Assembly: GCF_000372725.1 (NCBI RefSeq)
Contig: NW_005200960.1
Location: 85,449-149,448, forward strand
Length of the DNA stretch: 64,000 nt
From: Emiliania huxleyi CCMP1516
Taxonomy: Eukaryota > Haptophyta > Isochrysidales > Noelaerhabdaceae
Reading direction: 5' to 3'
The position numbers and the translations under genes are program-made. Below the pieces are notes generated by a model. It did no database searches. It had not been told where the DNA came from and was given only the letters and a program-made list of their open reading frames with translations. This document shows positions 1 to 11,050 of this stretch, piece after piece (the stretch's first letter is position 1; each line of letters starts with the position of its first letter).

Positions 1-402
1 CTCGGGATAAGATTCGATCTTCCCGGCGGCCCCGCGCGGCGCCGGCGGGCGCGCATTGCTGGGGGCATGTGGGGGTTTGCGCGTGGCATCACTGCACACT
101 GGCATGGCTCAATAAACAAAAATAAAGAAAAACGGACACTCTACAGTCTACTTACTACTTACTCTAGGAGAGGTCCCCGCCCGACTCCCGTGTAAACTGT
201 AATATGCCACACACACACCAATATATCATATATGTATGTATTTAGGCATTAGGGAAGGGGGAAAGCGGAAGCGGAAGGCGAATGTTGGACGCAGGGTAAA
301 AAACAAATCCGCGCGCACCTGGCAGTGTGGCAAACCTCCCCAGACCCCCACCTGTGAAGCTGAAGCGTGAAGGGGCAAGGGCCTGTGCGTACGACATGAC
401 AT

Positions 403-1145
403 GTTTTGCGAGTATATGGGACAAAAGCGTAGAAAATGTCCCAAAAAGCGTGTCTCGAGTTTGTGGCAGCCCCACAGCCGGCGCGCGCTGCCAGGAAGCA
501 CCGCTCGCGGGTCGGCCGCACTCCCCGGCACCCAGGGAGTGCGGCCGACCGACCAGACCGAGTAGGCTCGACGCCGCGCTCGGTGTGGGGCTGCCACAAA
601 CTCGCCGCCGAACGTGCCACCGACGGCGTCCTGGCGGAGGTGGTGGAGTTTGAGACCTGAGGCTGCGGAGGTGACGCCTGAGGTACCGGCCCGTGCACGG
701 CGACTCAGCCGGCGACCGCCACGGGCTCAGACGAGACTTGTCGACGCGTTCCGGCTCAGCTTCACCGTGGTCCTCGGGCGTCTGTCAACGTCAGGACCAC
801 CCATACAGCTCGCGGGTTCGAGGTCGCAAGAGCCAAGATGGTGGCGTTTGGACATCCCAACCATCACACAAGACAGCCTGTAGGTGGTGGCGGGACGGCG
901 AAGTGTTTGTGGCACTCGGCAGTAGGCACCCGCGGCACGGCCCCGCTGTCGGCTCTCGCGGGCTGCGGAACCGGCCCCAGAGGGGGACGGTCCGGGCGAG
1001 TGTGGCAGCTCCTGCGCTAGTATGGGCAGCCTCTATCATAGCACTACTGATCCTGGTCATTAGAGCTGCCAGGGATAGCGTCAGGGGCCGGTAGGAGTCA
1101 AAACCCCTCATATTTGAGACATCGTGTCCCATATACTCGCAAAAC
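403..1145. mobile_element. Repeat element 1, copy 1 (terminal inverted repeats, non-autonomous)
   Basis: The ends are a 21-base inverted repeat: GTTTTGCGAGTATATGGGAC at 403 reappears reverse-complemented to 1145. An inverted second copy lies at about 47390-48170, closely similar across 640-1130. No transposase-like frame is seen. A hairpin (about 511-551) sits inside. I could not see a target-site duplication, so the boundaries are the outer limits of the inverted repeat. It may be a MITE-type non-autonomous DNA transposon. Confidence 0.6.
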
Positions 1146-1483
1146 GAGCCAGCTGTGAACAGGCACACATGCCGTTTTTTTTTACGAGACACGGGTTTCA
1201 GTTGCCGCCGCATGTGTACGAAGTACAAGTAGAACGACATGCCCGCTCCCGCTAAGCAAGTAGAAGTAGCACTAGAAACCACACCACAATGTCCGGCCTG
1301 ACTTGAGGCCACATGCCACGGCTAGAGCACATAGAACACGGGTGAGGACTAGGCAAAGCAGCGGCTCCTGGCCAGCGCCGAGCGGGGAGGGGCGTTGCTC
1401 GAGACACCAGAGGTGGGCGGGAGAGGGAAACGGAGGGCGCAGCGGAGGGGCGGGGAGCGAGACCGCCATAGGCCATCATCGGA
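1146..1483. other. Intergenic stretch, no gene seen
   Basis: Lies between repeat element 1 and the end of citrate synthase. Only short frames occur on either strand and none resembles a known protein. It presumably includes the 3' untranslated region of the citrate synthase transcript. Confidence 0.4.
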
Positions 1484-4400
1484 TCACTTCAGGCCGCTCG
1501 GGTTTTTCTCGATGAACTGGTTGATCCACTCTGACGTGACGGACTTCGGCCGTTCGAGCGGCAAGCCTGAGGCGGTAGTCGCGGGCTCGGAGGTGGGGCG
1601 GGGCGGGCCGCGGCGGTGCAAACGGCGGCCGAGGGCTATCTCTCGGCCATCTCTCGGCTATCTCTCGCCGAGGGCGCGGTCCCAGAACAGCTGCGCGAGG
1701 ACGCCAAACCCGCGCCCGAGGCCAAATAGCACCTAAGGAAGGGGCGAGTCTCGTTCGGGGCGGGGCCCTCCCTTGGCCGCTGCGGAGGGCGGTGTGCTGC
1801 CGTGTAGTAGTCGTACTTGTCGAAGCCATAGTGCATGAGCAGCACGCCGGAGTGCGAGTCGACGTTCGGGTACATGCGGCAAGTTAGGTAGGCGGGCAAG
1901 CCCCGCGGCGGGGAGGGGGGGGCGCACGGGTTCTTTGTCTTCCCGTGCTCGGTGAGCACGCCCGGCATCACCTGGTAGACGGTGTTGACCACCTTGAAGA
2001 GCTCGTCCTCGGGGAAGTGCCTGGCGGGGTCAGGGTCAGGGTCAGGGTCAGGGTCAGGGTCAGGGTCAGGGTCAGGGTCAGGGTCAGGGTCAGGGTCAGG
2101 GTCAGGGTCAGGGTCAGGGTCAGGGTCAGGGTCAGGGTCAGGGTCAGGGTCAGGGTCAGGGTCAGGGTCAGGGTCAGGGTCAGGGTCAGGGTCAGGGTTA
2201 GGGTTAGCCCTCGGGGAAGTGCCTGGCGGGGGGCGGCGGCGAGTGGGGCGGGGGAGGGCGGCGTGAGGCCGTCTCGAGGCCGCTTCGGGCGTGGCTCACT
2301 TGAGCGCAAACTCGCGCTGCGACGTGTAGCGCGGGTCCGTCTTGCGAAGCACGGCGTGGCCATACCCCGGGATGACCTTGCCGGAGTTGAGCGTGTTCCA
2401 CGCGAACTCTGTGATCGACTCTGGCGTGACGGGCTTGCCCTCCGCCTTGAGGGTCGCCTGACCAGTCGCGGGGCGGTGCGGTGCCGTGGGTCGAGCGAGA
2501 CCCCTACACCCCCTCCTCCCTCCGGGGACCCCTACCCCCCCCCCCCTCCTACACCCCCCCCTCCCCCCTCCCTCCGGGCCCCCTCCTCCCTTCCTTCGGC
2601 CGCTGACTGCGCCTTCAGGCCGGCAGCCCGAGCAAGCGCCTCCGGGTCGGCGCGTCTGGAGAGCGCCCGAGGGAACCCGCGAGAGGGTCCAGAGAGTGTC
2701 CAGGGAGGGTCTAGGAAGGGTCTAGGGAGGGTCTAGGAAGGGTCTAGGGAGGGTCTAGGAAGGGTCTAGGAAGGGTCTAGGAAGGGTCTAGGGAGGGTCT
2801 AGGGAGGGTCTAGGAAGGGTCTAGGGAGGGTCTAGGGAGGGTCTAGGGAGGGTCTAGGGAGGGTCTAGGGAGTGTCTAGGGAGGGTCTAGGGAGTGTCTA
2901 GGGAGTGTCTAGGAAGTGTCTAGGGAGGGTCTAGGGAGGGTCTAGGGAGTGTCTAGGAAGTGTCTAGGGAGTGTCTAGGGAGTGTCTAGGGAGTGTCTAG
3001 GGAGGGTCTAGGGAGGGTCTAGGGAGTGTCTAGGAAGTGTCTAGGGAGTGTCTAGGGAGTGTCTAGGGAGTGTCTAGGAAGTGTCTAGGGAGGGTCTAGG
3101 GAGGGTCTAGGAAGTGTCTAGGAAGGGTCTAGGGAGGGTCTAGGGAGGGTCTAGGGAGGGTCTAGGAAGTGTCTAGGGAGTGTCTAGGGAGTGTCTAGGA
3201 AGTGTCTAGGGAGGGTCTAGGGAGGGTCTAGGGAGGGTCTAGGGAGGGTCTAGGGAGTTCTAGNNNNNNNNNNNNNNNNNNNNNNNNNNNNNNNNNNNNN
3301 NNNNNNNNNNNNNNNNNNNNNNNNNNNNNNNNNNNNNNNNNNNNNNNNNNNNNNNNNNNNNNNAGAGGGAGAGGTAGGGGTCGGGGAGGGTCGATCCGAC
3401 AAGGTGGCAGGTGGGCGCCTGGCGGGAGGGAGCGTGTGGTCCGGGAGGTTTGGATTTGGGTTAGGGTTAGGGTGAGGGGTAGGGGTAGGGGTAGGGTTGG
3501 GGTTAGGTTAGGGAGCGTGGTCCGGGAGGTGTGCGATGAGCGGTCAAGCCGAGTCACGCTCCAGTGCGGCCTCGGTGTGGAGAGGACAGGGCAGGCAGCG
3601 CAGCGGGGAGGCTTGGCGGGGGTGTGAGTGGTGGCAGAAGGGGAGGTGAGGGAGAGGGTGGGCGGAGGGTGTGCGCCGACGCGTTTCCGCCCTCGTGGTC
3701 CGTGTGGATGGTGATGTAGAGCCGCATCAGCTCGTGGAAGCCCTTGTCGCCCGCAAACTTTTCGCCGAGCATGTTGCAAAAGTTGGCGGCGTAGTCGAGG
3801 CTGGCGTCGTACTGGTTCATCTGGCGGGCGGTGGGGCGGAGTCCGGCGGGTGGGCGGGGCGAGCAGGGCCGGCTATGTGTCTCGGTGTGGCAGTGAGGGG
3901 CAGCAGTGCGGCGGCGAGTGGCACACAGTGTGGAGGAGGCAGTTGAGCAGGGGAAGGGGGGAGGAGAGAGGGGAGGAGAGAGGGGAGGAGAGAGGGGAGG
4001 AGAGAGGGGAGGAGAGAGGGGAGGAGAGAGGGGAGGAGAGAGGGGAGGAGAGAGGGGAGGAGAGAGGGGAGGAGAGAGGGGAGGAGAGAGGGGAGGAGAG
4101 AGGGGAGGAGAGAGGGGAGGAGAGAGGGGAGGAGAGAGGGGAGGAGAGAGGGGAGGAGAGAGGGGAGGAGAGAGGGGAGGAGAGAGGGGAGGAGAGAGGG
4201 GAGGAGAGAGGGGAGGAGAGAGGGGAGGAGAGAGGGGAGGAGAGAGGGGAGGAGAGAGGGGAGGAGAGAGGGGAGGAGAGAGGGGAGGAGAGAGGGGAGG
4301 AGAGAGGGGAGGGGCGGTGGAGAGAGTGGAGGCTGCGGAGAGGGTGGGGGTGCGCACCTTGGCCCCCGCCCGCCCCCCCTCTGGGTAGTAGGTGCAGCGG

Positions 4401-5288
4401 AAGATGAGTGCGCAGATCTCCGGCATCCTCGCGAGGAGGTTCATCATGTCCTCGTACACGTGGTCCTGCGCCAACAGCGGGCGGGGCGGGGCGAGGCGAC
4501 GGGTGGGAGGGGAGGGCGGGCGGAGGGCGGAGACGCCGCGGAGAGCGCGGCGCCCAGTAGAGGGTCTTGTTGGTCCCTTCCGCGTACTTCTGCGCGAAGA
4601 CCGACTCCGTCTGCAGCGCGAGGATGGCAGACGAGAGCTGCGTCATCGGGTGCATCCCCTCCGGGAAGGAGCGAATCATACTCTCCACGTGAGCCGGAAG
4701 CTTCGCGCGCGAGTGCAGCTCCGCCGTCACCGAGTCGGCCTGCTCCTTGGTGGGCACCTCGCCCGTCAGCAGGAGCCACAGCATGCCCTCAGGTATCGGC
4801 TCCTACGGCCTCAAGCGGCGCCCCGTCAGCCGCACGGCAGAGGCGAGTGCAGCGCCGCCGCGTGCGTGCCTCTTTGGTGACGCTGCCGACGCCGGAGTGG
4901 GTCGGGAGCTTCTCCTGCAGCTCGGGGATGGTCAACCCGCGGAAGCGGATGCCCTCCATCGCGTCGAGCTGCGACGTCTCCCACAGCATGCACTTGATTG
5001 AGCGTGCCCCGCCGATCAGCTGGTCAATCGTCACCTTGTCGACAATCTGGGCCGGCGAGAGAGGCCTCAGAGCGACGCGGGAGGGCGCGAAGGGGCACGG
5101 CTGCGGTGCGTTTCGGATGGGGCGGGGCCGGCTGCCTTGGCGCCATGTTCCGTCTTGAGTTTCTTCAGCGCCGCCTGCTTCTCCGGCATGAGCTCGATCA
5201 GCCTCTGCTTGAGGAGCGAGTTAGAGGAGAGCGCCCGCGCCCCGACCGCGATCCGGCGGGTGGACGGCTTGGCGGCGTGGCGCAGCAT
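1484..5288 (-). CDS. CIT: Citrate synthase, mitochondrial (interrupted by assembly gap)
   Basis: Condenses acetyl-CoA and oxaloacetate to citrate, first step of the TCA cycle. The N-terminus ([20 protein letters not shown]) is Arg/Ser/Ala-rich like a mitochondrial transit peptide. Exons (reverse): 5288-5136, 5046-4870, 4802-4554, 4465-4358, 3820-3683, then an exon lost in the N gap, 2457-2300, 2020-1801, 1732-1669, 1566-1484. Conserved blocks are [50 protein letters not shown] and [11 protein letters not shown]. Phases agree everywhere outside the gap. The missing segment should carry the conserved SAHT to LHGLANQEV region. Several introns start with GC and hold tandem repeats. Residues KNP and YPNVD are separated by about 16 unexpected in-frame codons (about 1875-1923) without a clear AG acceptor, either an insertion or a non-canonical intron. 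Confidence 0.93.
2007..2231. repeat. Telomere-like GGGTCA/GGGTTA array between 23-bp direct repeats
   Basis: About 28 tandem GGGTCA units ending in two GGGTTA units (about 2030-2206). The flanks, 2007-2029 and 2209-2231, are identical 23-base copies that span the intron/exon boundary of the citrate synthase HFPED exon. On the gene's sense strand the array reads CCCTAA/CCCTGA. Confidence 0.9.
2690..3263. repeat. Intronic minisatellite, GGGTCTAGGGA / GTGTCTAGGAA units
   Basis: More than 45 copies of a roughly 11-base unit alternating between GGGTCTAGG and GTGTCTAGG forms, running into the assembly gap. It lies in a citrate synthase intron. On the sense strand it is CCTAGACACTTCC-like, the motif also used in introns of the pentapeptide-repeat gene at 19.6-21.6 kb. 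Confidence 0.9.
3264..3363. other. Assembly gap (100 N)
   Basis: A run of exactly 100 N, the usual placeholder for a gap of unknown size. It falls inside a repeat array in citrate synthase and hides at least one coding exon. Confidence 0.99.
3428..3530. repeat. Second telomere-like array between direct repeats
   Basis: A degenerate TTAGGG/GTAGGGG array (about 3457-3510) lies between two near-identical copies of a 20-22 base sequence, GGGAGCGTGGTCCGGGAGGT, at 3428-3449 and 3511-3530. It sits inside a citrate synthase intron in the same orientation as the array at 2.0-2.2 kb. Confidence 0.8.
3957..4314. repeat. Intronic minisatellite, 12-base GGGGAGGAGAGA units
   Basis: About 29 almost perfect copies of a 12-base unit inside the citrate synthase intron between exons 4358-4465 and 3683-3820. 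The repeat leaves long meaningless open frames on both strands. Confidence 0.95.
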
Positions 5289-6301
5289 ATCGCGCGGGAG
5301 GCAACGGGATGCAGCAGCGATTCGGGCACCCCTGCGGCGCCGCCCTCCGCCGACTCGGCGAAGTGAAGTGGACGCCGCGAGTTTTTTATTACAATCGAGA
5401 TCGGATTTCCCCGCCTACAACCTTGAGCACTTGAGCACTGGATAGGGTCGATGCCGCGTGGTACGGGACCCCACCAACCTAGCGTTCCAAGAAAGAAGAA
5501 AGTAAGATGCGCATCACCCTCCCAGGACGCCGCCAGCCAGCCTCTCGCGCCAGCCTTTGATCTTAGGAATTGCTAAAAATCTCTTCTTGATCTTCGCGGG
5601 CGAACTGGCGCTCTGGTTGATGAACTGGTTCGGTGAACTCGCGGTTCGTTCGACGTTCGGTTTCGGAGTTCGCTCTAGACGGCATCCCCTTGGTTCGCTG
5701 CATGGTTCGGTCGTTCGCCCTTGGGTGCCCGAACCCTCCGAACTACTCGAGTAGTTCGTGAACTCGAGCCTGTTCTTTTCTCCCCCCCCCCCCACCCACC
5801 CGCTTCACACCCGCAGGGCGAGCAATACCACGGAAAGTTCGAATAGTTCGTCTGAACTGCGAACGGGGAAATCAAACCCTGCTTGCTGGCAATGGGCAGC
5901 CAAACAAAGGCGGCGAGCAAAACCTGTGTGGCGGCCAGCCCAACGCGAAACGGCTAGCTACTCGAGTAGCGATACTCGAGTTCCCCTACTCGAGTAGCGC
6001 CGTTCTCCCCAACATCAGATAGGGGTTTGGCACCGCGAAGACAGAGAGACAGAGGAGCTCCTGCGGAACTGGGAGTTTACCATGCTTGTGCAGGGCGTGA
6101 ACTGCCGCGCCAACGCCGTGGGGGACCAGGGTGTATCCGCAACTTGCGCAGAGCTCTACCACGGCGTTGGCGCGACTACGCTTGGTTGCGTGTGGTCACG
6201 TACTCGTAACGTTCGTTGATGAAGAGAGCGTCTGACCTCGCGTGAGCTCGGATCGACCGCCGGACTCAGTGGACACTGGACACTCCGTGGCACCTCGATC
6301 C
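5289..6301. promoter_or_regulatory. Divergent intergenic region (citrate synthase / H+-PPase) with palindromes
   Basis: About 1 kb between two divergently transcribed genes, so it probably holds both promoters. Visible structure: scattered GTTCG repeats (5640-5850), several CTACTCGAGTAG palindromes (5742-5760 and 5955-6000), and a 16-base inverted repeat CGCGCCAACGCCGTGG near 6108 matched near 6161. No coding frame is supported. The inverted repeats could be regulatory or the remains of small transposons. Confidence 0.45.
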
Positions 6302-8028
6302 ATGGATTCTCTCGACATGGCGCAGTGCGTCAACGGCGGCATTGAGCCGCTGGCGAGCGGCGCCCTCACCACGCCCATCATCGTGGCCACCGGCATCATC
6401 GGTCCGCGCTCTCCCAGCCGCGCTCTCCCAGCCCTCACGGCTCGGCGGCGGCGTCGCCACCGCAGCGTGACTCCCTTGCCGCCGCGTGTGCCCTCCCTTG
6501 CTTCGATGGGCGTCCGTCACGCGTGCCGCGCCTCCCCCCAGGCATCGTCTTCTCGATCTTCCTCCTGCGCCAGGTCGCGTCCGTCCTCCTCGACGTGACT
6601 TCCGCCCCGGGCGCCACGCGCACAGCCGACTCGGCGGAGCAGAACACCAAGCTGGTCGAGCTGTACCGCGCCATCACGGTTGGCGCCTCCGCCTTCCTCA
6701 ACGCCGAGTACAAGCTCTGCGCCCTCTTCGTCGCCGTCGTCTCGGTCGGCATCACCCTCCTCATCTCGTGGGCGACCAAGGACCCGGCGACCGGCGAGTG
6801 GGCGTGGACGTCGGGCCTCATCTCCGCGCTCTCCTTCTTCGTGGGCGCGGTCACCTCGATGGTCTCCGGCTTCATCGGCATGCGCGTCGCCGTCTTCTCC
6901 AACGCGCGCTGCACCGTCGGCGCCTGCGCGCCCGCTCCGCACGGCTGGACGCACTCGTTCAACACCGCCTTCCGCGCCGGTGGCGTGATGGGCTTCTCGC
7001 TCACTGGCGTGGCGCTGCTCTCGCTCTACGCGCTCATCCTCGGGCTGCGCCCCCTCTTCGGCTCAGAGCAGACCGACCTCATGCACCTCTTCGAGTGCAT
7101 CGCCGGCTTCGGCCTCGGCGGCTCGTCCATCGCCATGTTCGGCCGCGTCGGCGGAGGCATCTACACAAAGGCGGCGGACGTGGGCGCCGACCTGGCGGGC
7201 AAGGTGGTTGAGAACCTGCCCGAGGACGACCCGCACAACCCGGGCACCATCGCCGACAACGTGGGCGACAACGTCGGCGACGTGGCGGGCATGGGCTCCG
7301 ACCTCTTCGGCTCGTTTGGCGAGGCGAGCTGCGCCGCCCTCCTCGTCGGCGCCTCGTCGCCGATGATCGTCGCCGCCGGCTGGGGCGCGCTCATGTTCCC
7401 GCTCGCGCTCTCGGGCGTGGGCATCCTCGTCTGCATGGCCACCTCCTTCGTCGCCACCGACCTGATGCCCGTCCGCGACGAGAAGGGCATCGAGTCGGCC
7501 CTCAAGATGCAGCTGCTCGTCTCGACGCTGCTGATGACGCCGTGCGTCTACGCGCTCGCCGTGACGCTGCTCCCCGCCGCGACGTGCGGCATGTGCGTCG
7601 GCGGCTTCGTCGTCGGAGGCGTCTGCTCCTCGCCGCTCAAGGCCTTCTTCTGCGTCGGCTTCGGCCTGTGGGGCGGCTGCGTCATCGGCTTCGTCACCGA
7701 GTACTACACGTCCTTCTCGTACACGCCAGTGCAGGAGGTCGCCAACGCCTGCCGCACCGGCGCCGCCACCAACGTGATCTACGGGCTCGCGCTCGGCTAC
7801 AAGTCCGCCATCGTCCCCGTCTTCGTCGTCGCCTTCATCGTCTTCGGCGCCCACTCCCTCGCCGGCTTCTACGGCATCTCGCTCGCCGCGCTCGGCATGC
7901 TTGCCACCCTCGCCACCTGCCTGTCGATCGACGTGTACGGCCCGGTCTGCGACAACGCGGGCGGCATCGCCGAGATGTGCGAGCTGCACCCGTCCGTCCG
8001 CGAGAAGACGGACGCGCTCGACGCCGCG

Positions 8029-8072
<44 letters not shown>

Positions 8073-9090
8073 CGCCTGCCTCGTCGGCCTCGCCCTCTTC
8101 GGCGCCTTTGTGACGCGCCTCTCGGCCGAGGGCGGCATCACGACCGTCGACCTGCTCGACCCGATCACCTTCGCCGGCCTGCTCGTCGGCGCGATGCTGC
8201 CCTACTGGTTCTCGGCCATGACCATGAAGTCGGTCGGCATGGCCGCCAACGCGATGGTCATCGAGATCAAGCGCCAGTTCGACGCCAACCCGAACCTGCT
8301 CATCCCCAACCACCCCGACCGGCCCGACTACGACACGTGCATCAAGATCTCGACCGACGCGTCGCTGCAGGAGATGATCGCGCCGGGCGCCCTCGTCATG
8401 CTCTCGCCCGTCCTCTGCGGCGTCTGCTTCGGCACGCGCTGCGTCACCGGCCTGCTCGCGGGCGGCATCGCCTCCGGCATCCAGATGGCGATCTCGTCGT
8501 CCAACACGGGCGGCGCGTGGGACAACGCTAAGAAGTACATCTCCAAGGGCGCGATGGACGAGCTCATCGGCCAGCTCGAGCCCGAGACGGTCGACGGCAC
8601 CGGCAAGGTCCAGACCAAAAAGTCGCAGATCTTCAAGGCGGCCGTCACGGGCGACACGGTCGGCGACCCGCTCAAGGACACGTCCGGCCCGGCGCTCAAC
8701 ATCCTGATGAAGCTGATGGCCATCATCTCGGTCGTCTTCGCCGAGCTCTTCATGGCAGTCAACCAGGGCGGCGGCCTCATCGGCCCCTACGTCGCCGCCG
8801 CGCCCAAGGTTGCCACCGCCGCCGAGCTCCTCCTCATGAACACCGTCGCGATGCCCGCCGCCGCGCCCGCCGTCGTCGGCTCGGCGGTCGCCGGCCCCAC
8901 CACCATCTTCGCCGTCTTTGTCGGCGGCGCGCTGCTCGGCATGGGCGCGCTCGCCGCCGGCCAGCGCGCTGCCAAGCCCTCCGCGTCGACGATCAAGTCC
9001 GTCTCGCTGACCGAGCCCCTCCTCGTCGCTCGCGCCGCGGGCATCGAGAGTACGCCCTTCCAGGGCGCCGCCCGCCCGGCCGCCTGCTGA
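6302..9090 (+). CDS. Proton-translocating inorganic pyrophosphatase (K+-dependent type)
   Basis: Membrane-integral H+-PPase: hydrolyses pyrophosphate to pump protons into vacuole-type compartments. Exon 1 is 6302-6401, the intron is 6402-6541 (GT...AG, phase 1) and exon 2 is 6542-9090, giving 882 residues, longer than the usual ~760. The substrate-site block DVGADLAGKVVE and the following acidic segment (EDDPHNPGTIADNVGDNVGD) are intact, with about 15 hydrophobic segments. GNTTAA in the later loop is the signature of the K+-stimulated type (K+-independent enzymes have Lys at the fourth residue after GN). Extra length lies in the N-terminus and in a Cys-rich hydrophobic stretch. The start ATG begins MDSLDMAQC; a second in-frame ATG lies five codons later. 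Confidence 0.95.
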
Positions 9091-9665
9091 GCGGCACCCT
9101 TCAGAGGCGGTCGCTCCGGGGCGCCCCCCTCCCCTAGCTCTCCCCTCCCTCTGTTCACGGCAGGAGGGGGGGAGGGCGACGCCCGCCCGCTCGTGTGTGA
9201 TGATCGGCGGTACTCGGGTCTGCCTTCCCCCGCCGGCCTCGCCCCCCTCTACCCCCGCGCACGCTGCGGGCGACACGCGCCGAGTACAGGGAGATGTTCG
9301 CCGTGGACCCGTCTCCCGTGGGTCTCGGCTCTGATGACTGGCCTCTCCCCACCCCACTGGCCCTGCCGAGACGCGAGAGAATGTAGCGAGTAGTGTACGT
9401 CGGATCTCCTGAGCTTTACTGTCAGCTCCATCCTTTCGTACATACATTTTCCCGCGATAATTTAATTCCAGACCCCACTCACACATGTTTTGCACACGTC
9501 AACTCCCTGCGGCTGGCCTCTGGCGAGACCCGAGAGCGAGACGCTGGGCGGGGCAAACAACCAATATGAATATCCTCAAACACAATCCTTTTGCTTTTCG
9601 CCCGCGAGATCCGACCCCGCTGTGGACTCCCCCCCGCCGAGACTGTGCTCTCACCCGCAAACGCG
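9091..9665. other. Convergent intergenic region
   Basis: Between the 3' ends of the pyrophosphatase (+) and RRS1 (-) genes. It must contain both 3' untranslated regions. No coding frame is supported. Confidence 0.4.
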
Positions 9666-10817
9666 TCACTTCCTCTTGCCTCCTTTGCTGGCCTTGGCCG
9701 CCGCCTTGCTCTTGACCTTTGCGGTGGCCTTGCCCTTGCCGATGCCTCCCCCTCCGGGCGCCGGTTTCGCCTTTTTGGCGAGCTTCGAGCCGCCGCTGCC
9801 CGACACCTTCGCCTTGCGGTTGTTCCCCTCCGCCTCGAGCCGCGCGATCTTGGCCGCCTTGCCAGAGTCGATCGCCTTGGCGCGCACCGTCGTCCGCGCC
9901 GCGTCCTCGGGGAAGAGCTTGCCCGCCACCGCGGCCGTCCGCGCCGCGTCTGCTGCCGTGTCGGCGCGCGACGTGGCCGAGGCATACTGCTTCCGCTTGC
10001 CCCGCTCCTTGGAAGGCTCGTGCTCCAGCTGCCGGTCGAATCGCCCCGCCGACGCGGTCGAGACCTGCGTCGTCCGGATCGCGCGCGACAGGTACTCTTT
10101 CTTCTCCGACGCCGCGCCGAGGTCGCGAGCGATCACCGACGAGCCGAGCGAGCCTCCGGCGCCCGCCGCGGCGCCCTTCCCGCGCGAGGTGAGGCCGGCG
10201 GCGTGGGCCGCCTCGAGACGGTTGCGCTCCTCCTGCCGCTTCTGCTTCGCGCGCGCCTCGCCCCGCTTCCCGGCCGCGGCCTCGAACGGGTCGGTCGAGC
10301 CGTCCTCGCCCGGCTTCGCAGGGACGAGCCACGTCTTGAGCGGGTCGTCCTGCTTGTTGGCGCGGCCAAAGCCGTACCGCGGGGCCCACTGGCCGGCGGC
10401 CTCGTCCCACACCATCTTGGACCGCTTCTTCTTGACGATGCCCTTCTCCGCCGCGAACTTCTCCCAGCGCGTCTGCGGCCGCGGCTTTGGCAGCGGCTTC
10501 TCACGCGGCAGCTGCGTCGTGGGCGGGGGAAGGCGGATGACCGCCTTGCTCTCCTGCGACGCGAGGATCGCGTACAGCCGGTTCGCCATCAGCTGCGCGT
10601 TGTCGCGCGCCGTTTCGAGCAGGTGCGCCTCGGCGTCCGCCGAGAGCGCCTCTGCAGAGAGCGGCGCAGGGTCGAAGGCGGCAAGGTGCGCCAGGTCGTA
10701 CTCGAGGTCGTCCTCCTTTTCCACCTCGATGGACGGCCGCCCGCTGCTCGCCGCACGCTGCGCCAGGAGTTGCGCCACGTCGAGCCGGCCGTCACTAGAG
10801 GAGCCGGCGGTCGCCAT
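9666..10817 (-). CDS. RRS1: Ribosome biogenesis regulatory protein RRS1 homologue
   Basis: Single-exon gene of 383 residues. RRS1 works in the nucleolus with RPF2 to load the 5S RNP into pre-60S ribosomes. The family core is clear: LPREKPLPKPRPQTRWEKFA, KKKRSKMVWDEAAG and GFGRANKQDD, at roughly residues 100-170. The C-terminal third is Lys/Ala/Gly-rich and very basic, as in other RRS1 proteins and consistent with nucleolar location. The start ATG at 10817 gives MATAGSSSDGRLDVAQLLAQ; the reading frame stays open upstream, but that part is repetitive and not family-like. A pyrimidine-tract repeat lies about 70 bases upstream of the ATG. Confidence 0.93.
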   Translation of the reverse strand: MATAGSSSDGRLDVAQLLAQRAASSGRPSIEVEKEDDLEYDLAHLAAFDPAPLSAEALSADAEAHLLETARDNAQLMANRLYAILASQESKAVIRLPPPTTQLPREKPLPKPRPQTRWEKFAAEKGIVKKKRSKMVWDEAAGQWAPRYGFGRANKQDDPLKTWLVPAKPGEDGSTDPFEAAAGKRGEARAKQKRQEERNRLEAAHAAGLTSRGKGAAAGAGGSLGSSVIARDLGAASEKKEYLSRAIRTTQVSTASAGRFDRQLEHEPSKERGKRKQYASATSRADTAADAARTAAVAGKLFPEDAARTTVRAKAIDSGKAAKIARLEAEGNNRKAKVSGSGGSKLAKKAKPAPGGGGIGKGKATAKVKSKAAAKASKGGKRK

Positions 10818-10854
10818 GGAGGTCCGCGTGCCCAGAGTGAGCACGGAAAAAAAT

Positions 10855-11050
10855 GGAGTGATCCAAGTGCGCCAAATCCCTGCACCGTTCTCCCATCCCT
10901 CCCTTGGGTTGTGTGTTTTCTTTCTTTCTTTCTTTTCTGCTTTGTGCTCCAAGTGTGAACTGCACTGCAAGTGCTCCAAGTGTGAACTGCACTGCAAGTG
11001 CTCCAAGTGCCAGGCAGCGGACTGGCGCGCACTGGCACTAGCACAGGTAC
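10855..11050. repeat. Dispersed repeat: CCATCCCTCCCTTGGGTTGT + TTTC tract, and GGACTGGCGCGCACTGGCAC
   Basis: Contains two motifs that recur across the window: CCATCCCTCCCTTGGGTTGT followed by TTTCTTTCTTT, and GGACTGGCGCGCACTGGCAC. A CTCCAAGTGTGAACTGCACTG unit is also tandemly repeated (about 10950-11005). It sits directly upstream of RRS1 and could be its leader or promoter, or a short interspersed element. Confidence 0.7.

Noticed and set aside
1945..2736. Val-Arg and Ser-Gly repeat proteins across the GGGTCA array
   Set aside because: Frames created by a hexamer repeat inside a citrate synthase intron.
3850..4407. Repeat proteins of REGE/GGER type
   Set aside because: Artefact of the 12-base intronic minisatellite.
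7063..9495. 810-codon open frame on the minus strand opposite the pyrophosphatase
   Set aside because: Composition is Gly/Asp/Glu/Arg/Ala with no family features. It is the antisense shadow of a strongly supported gene with GC-rich third positions.
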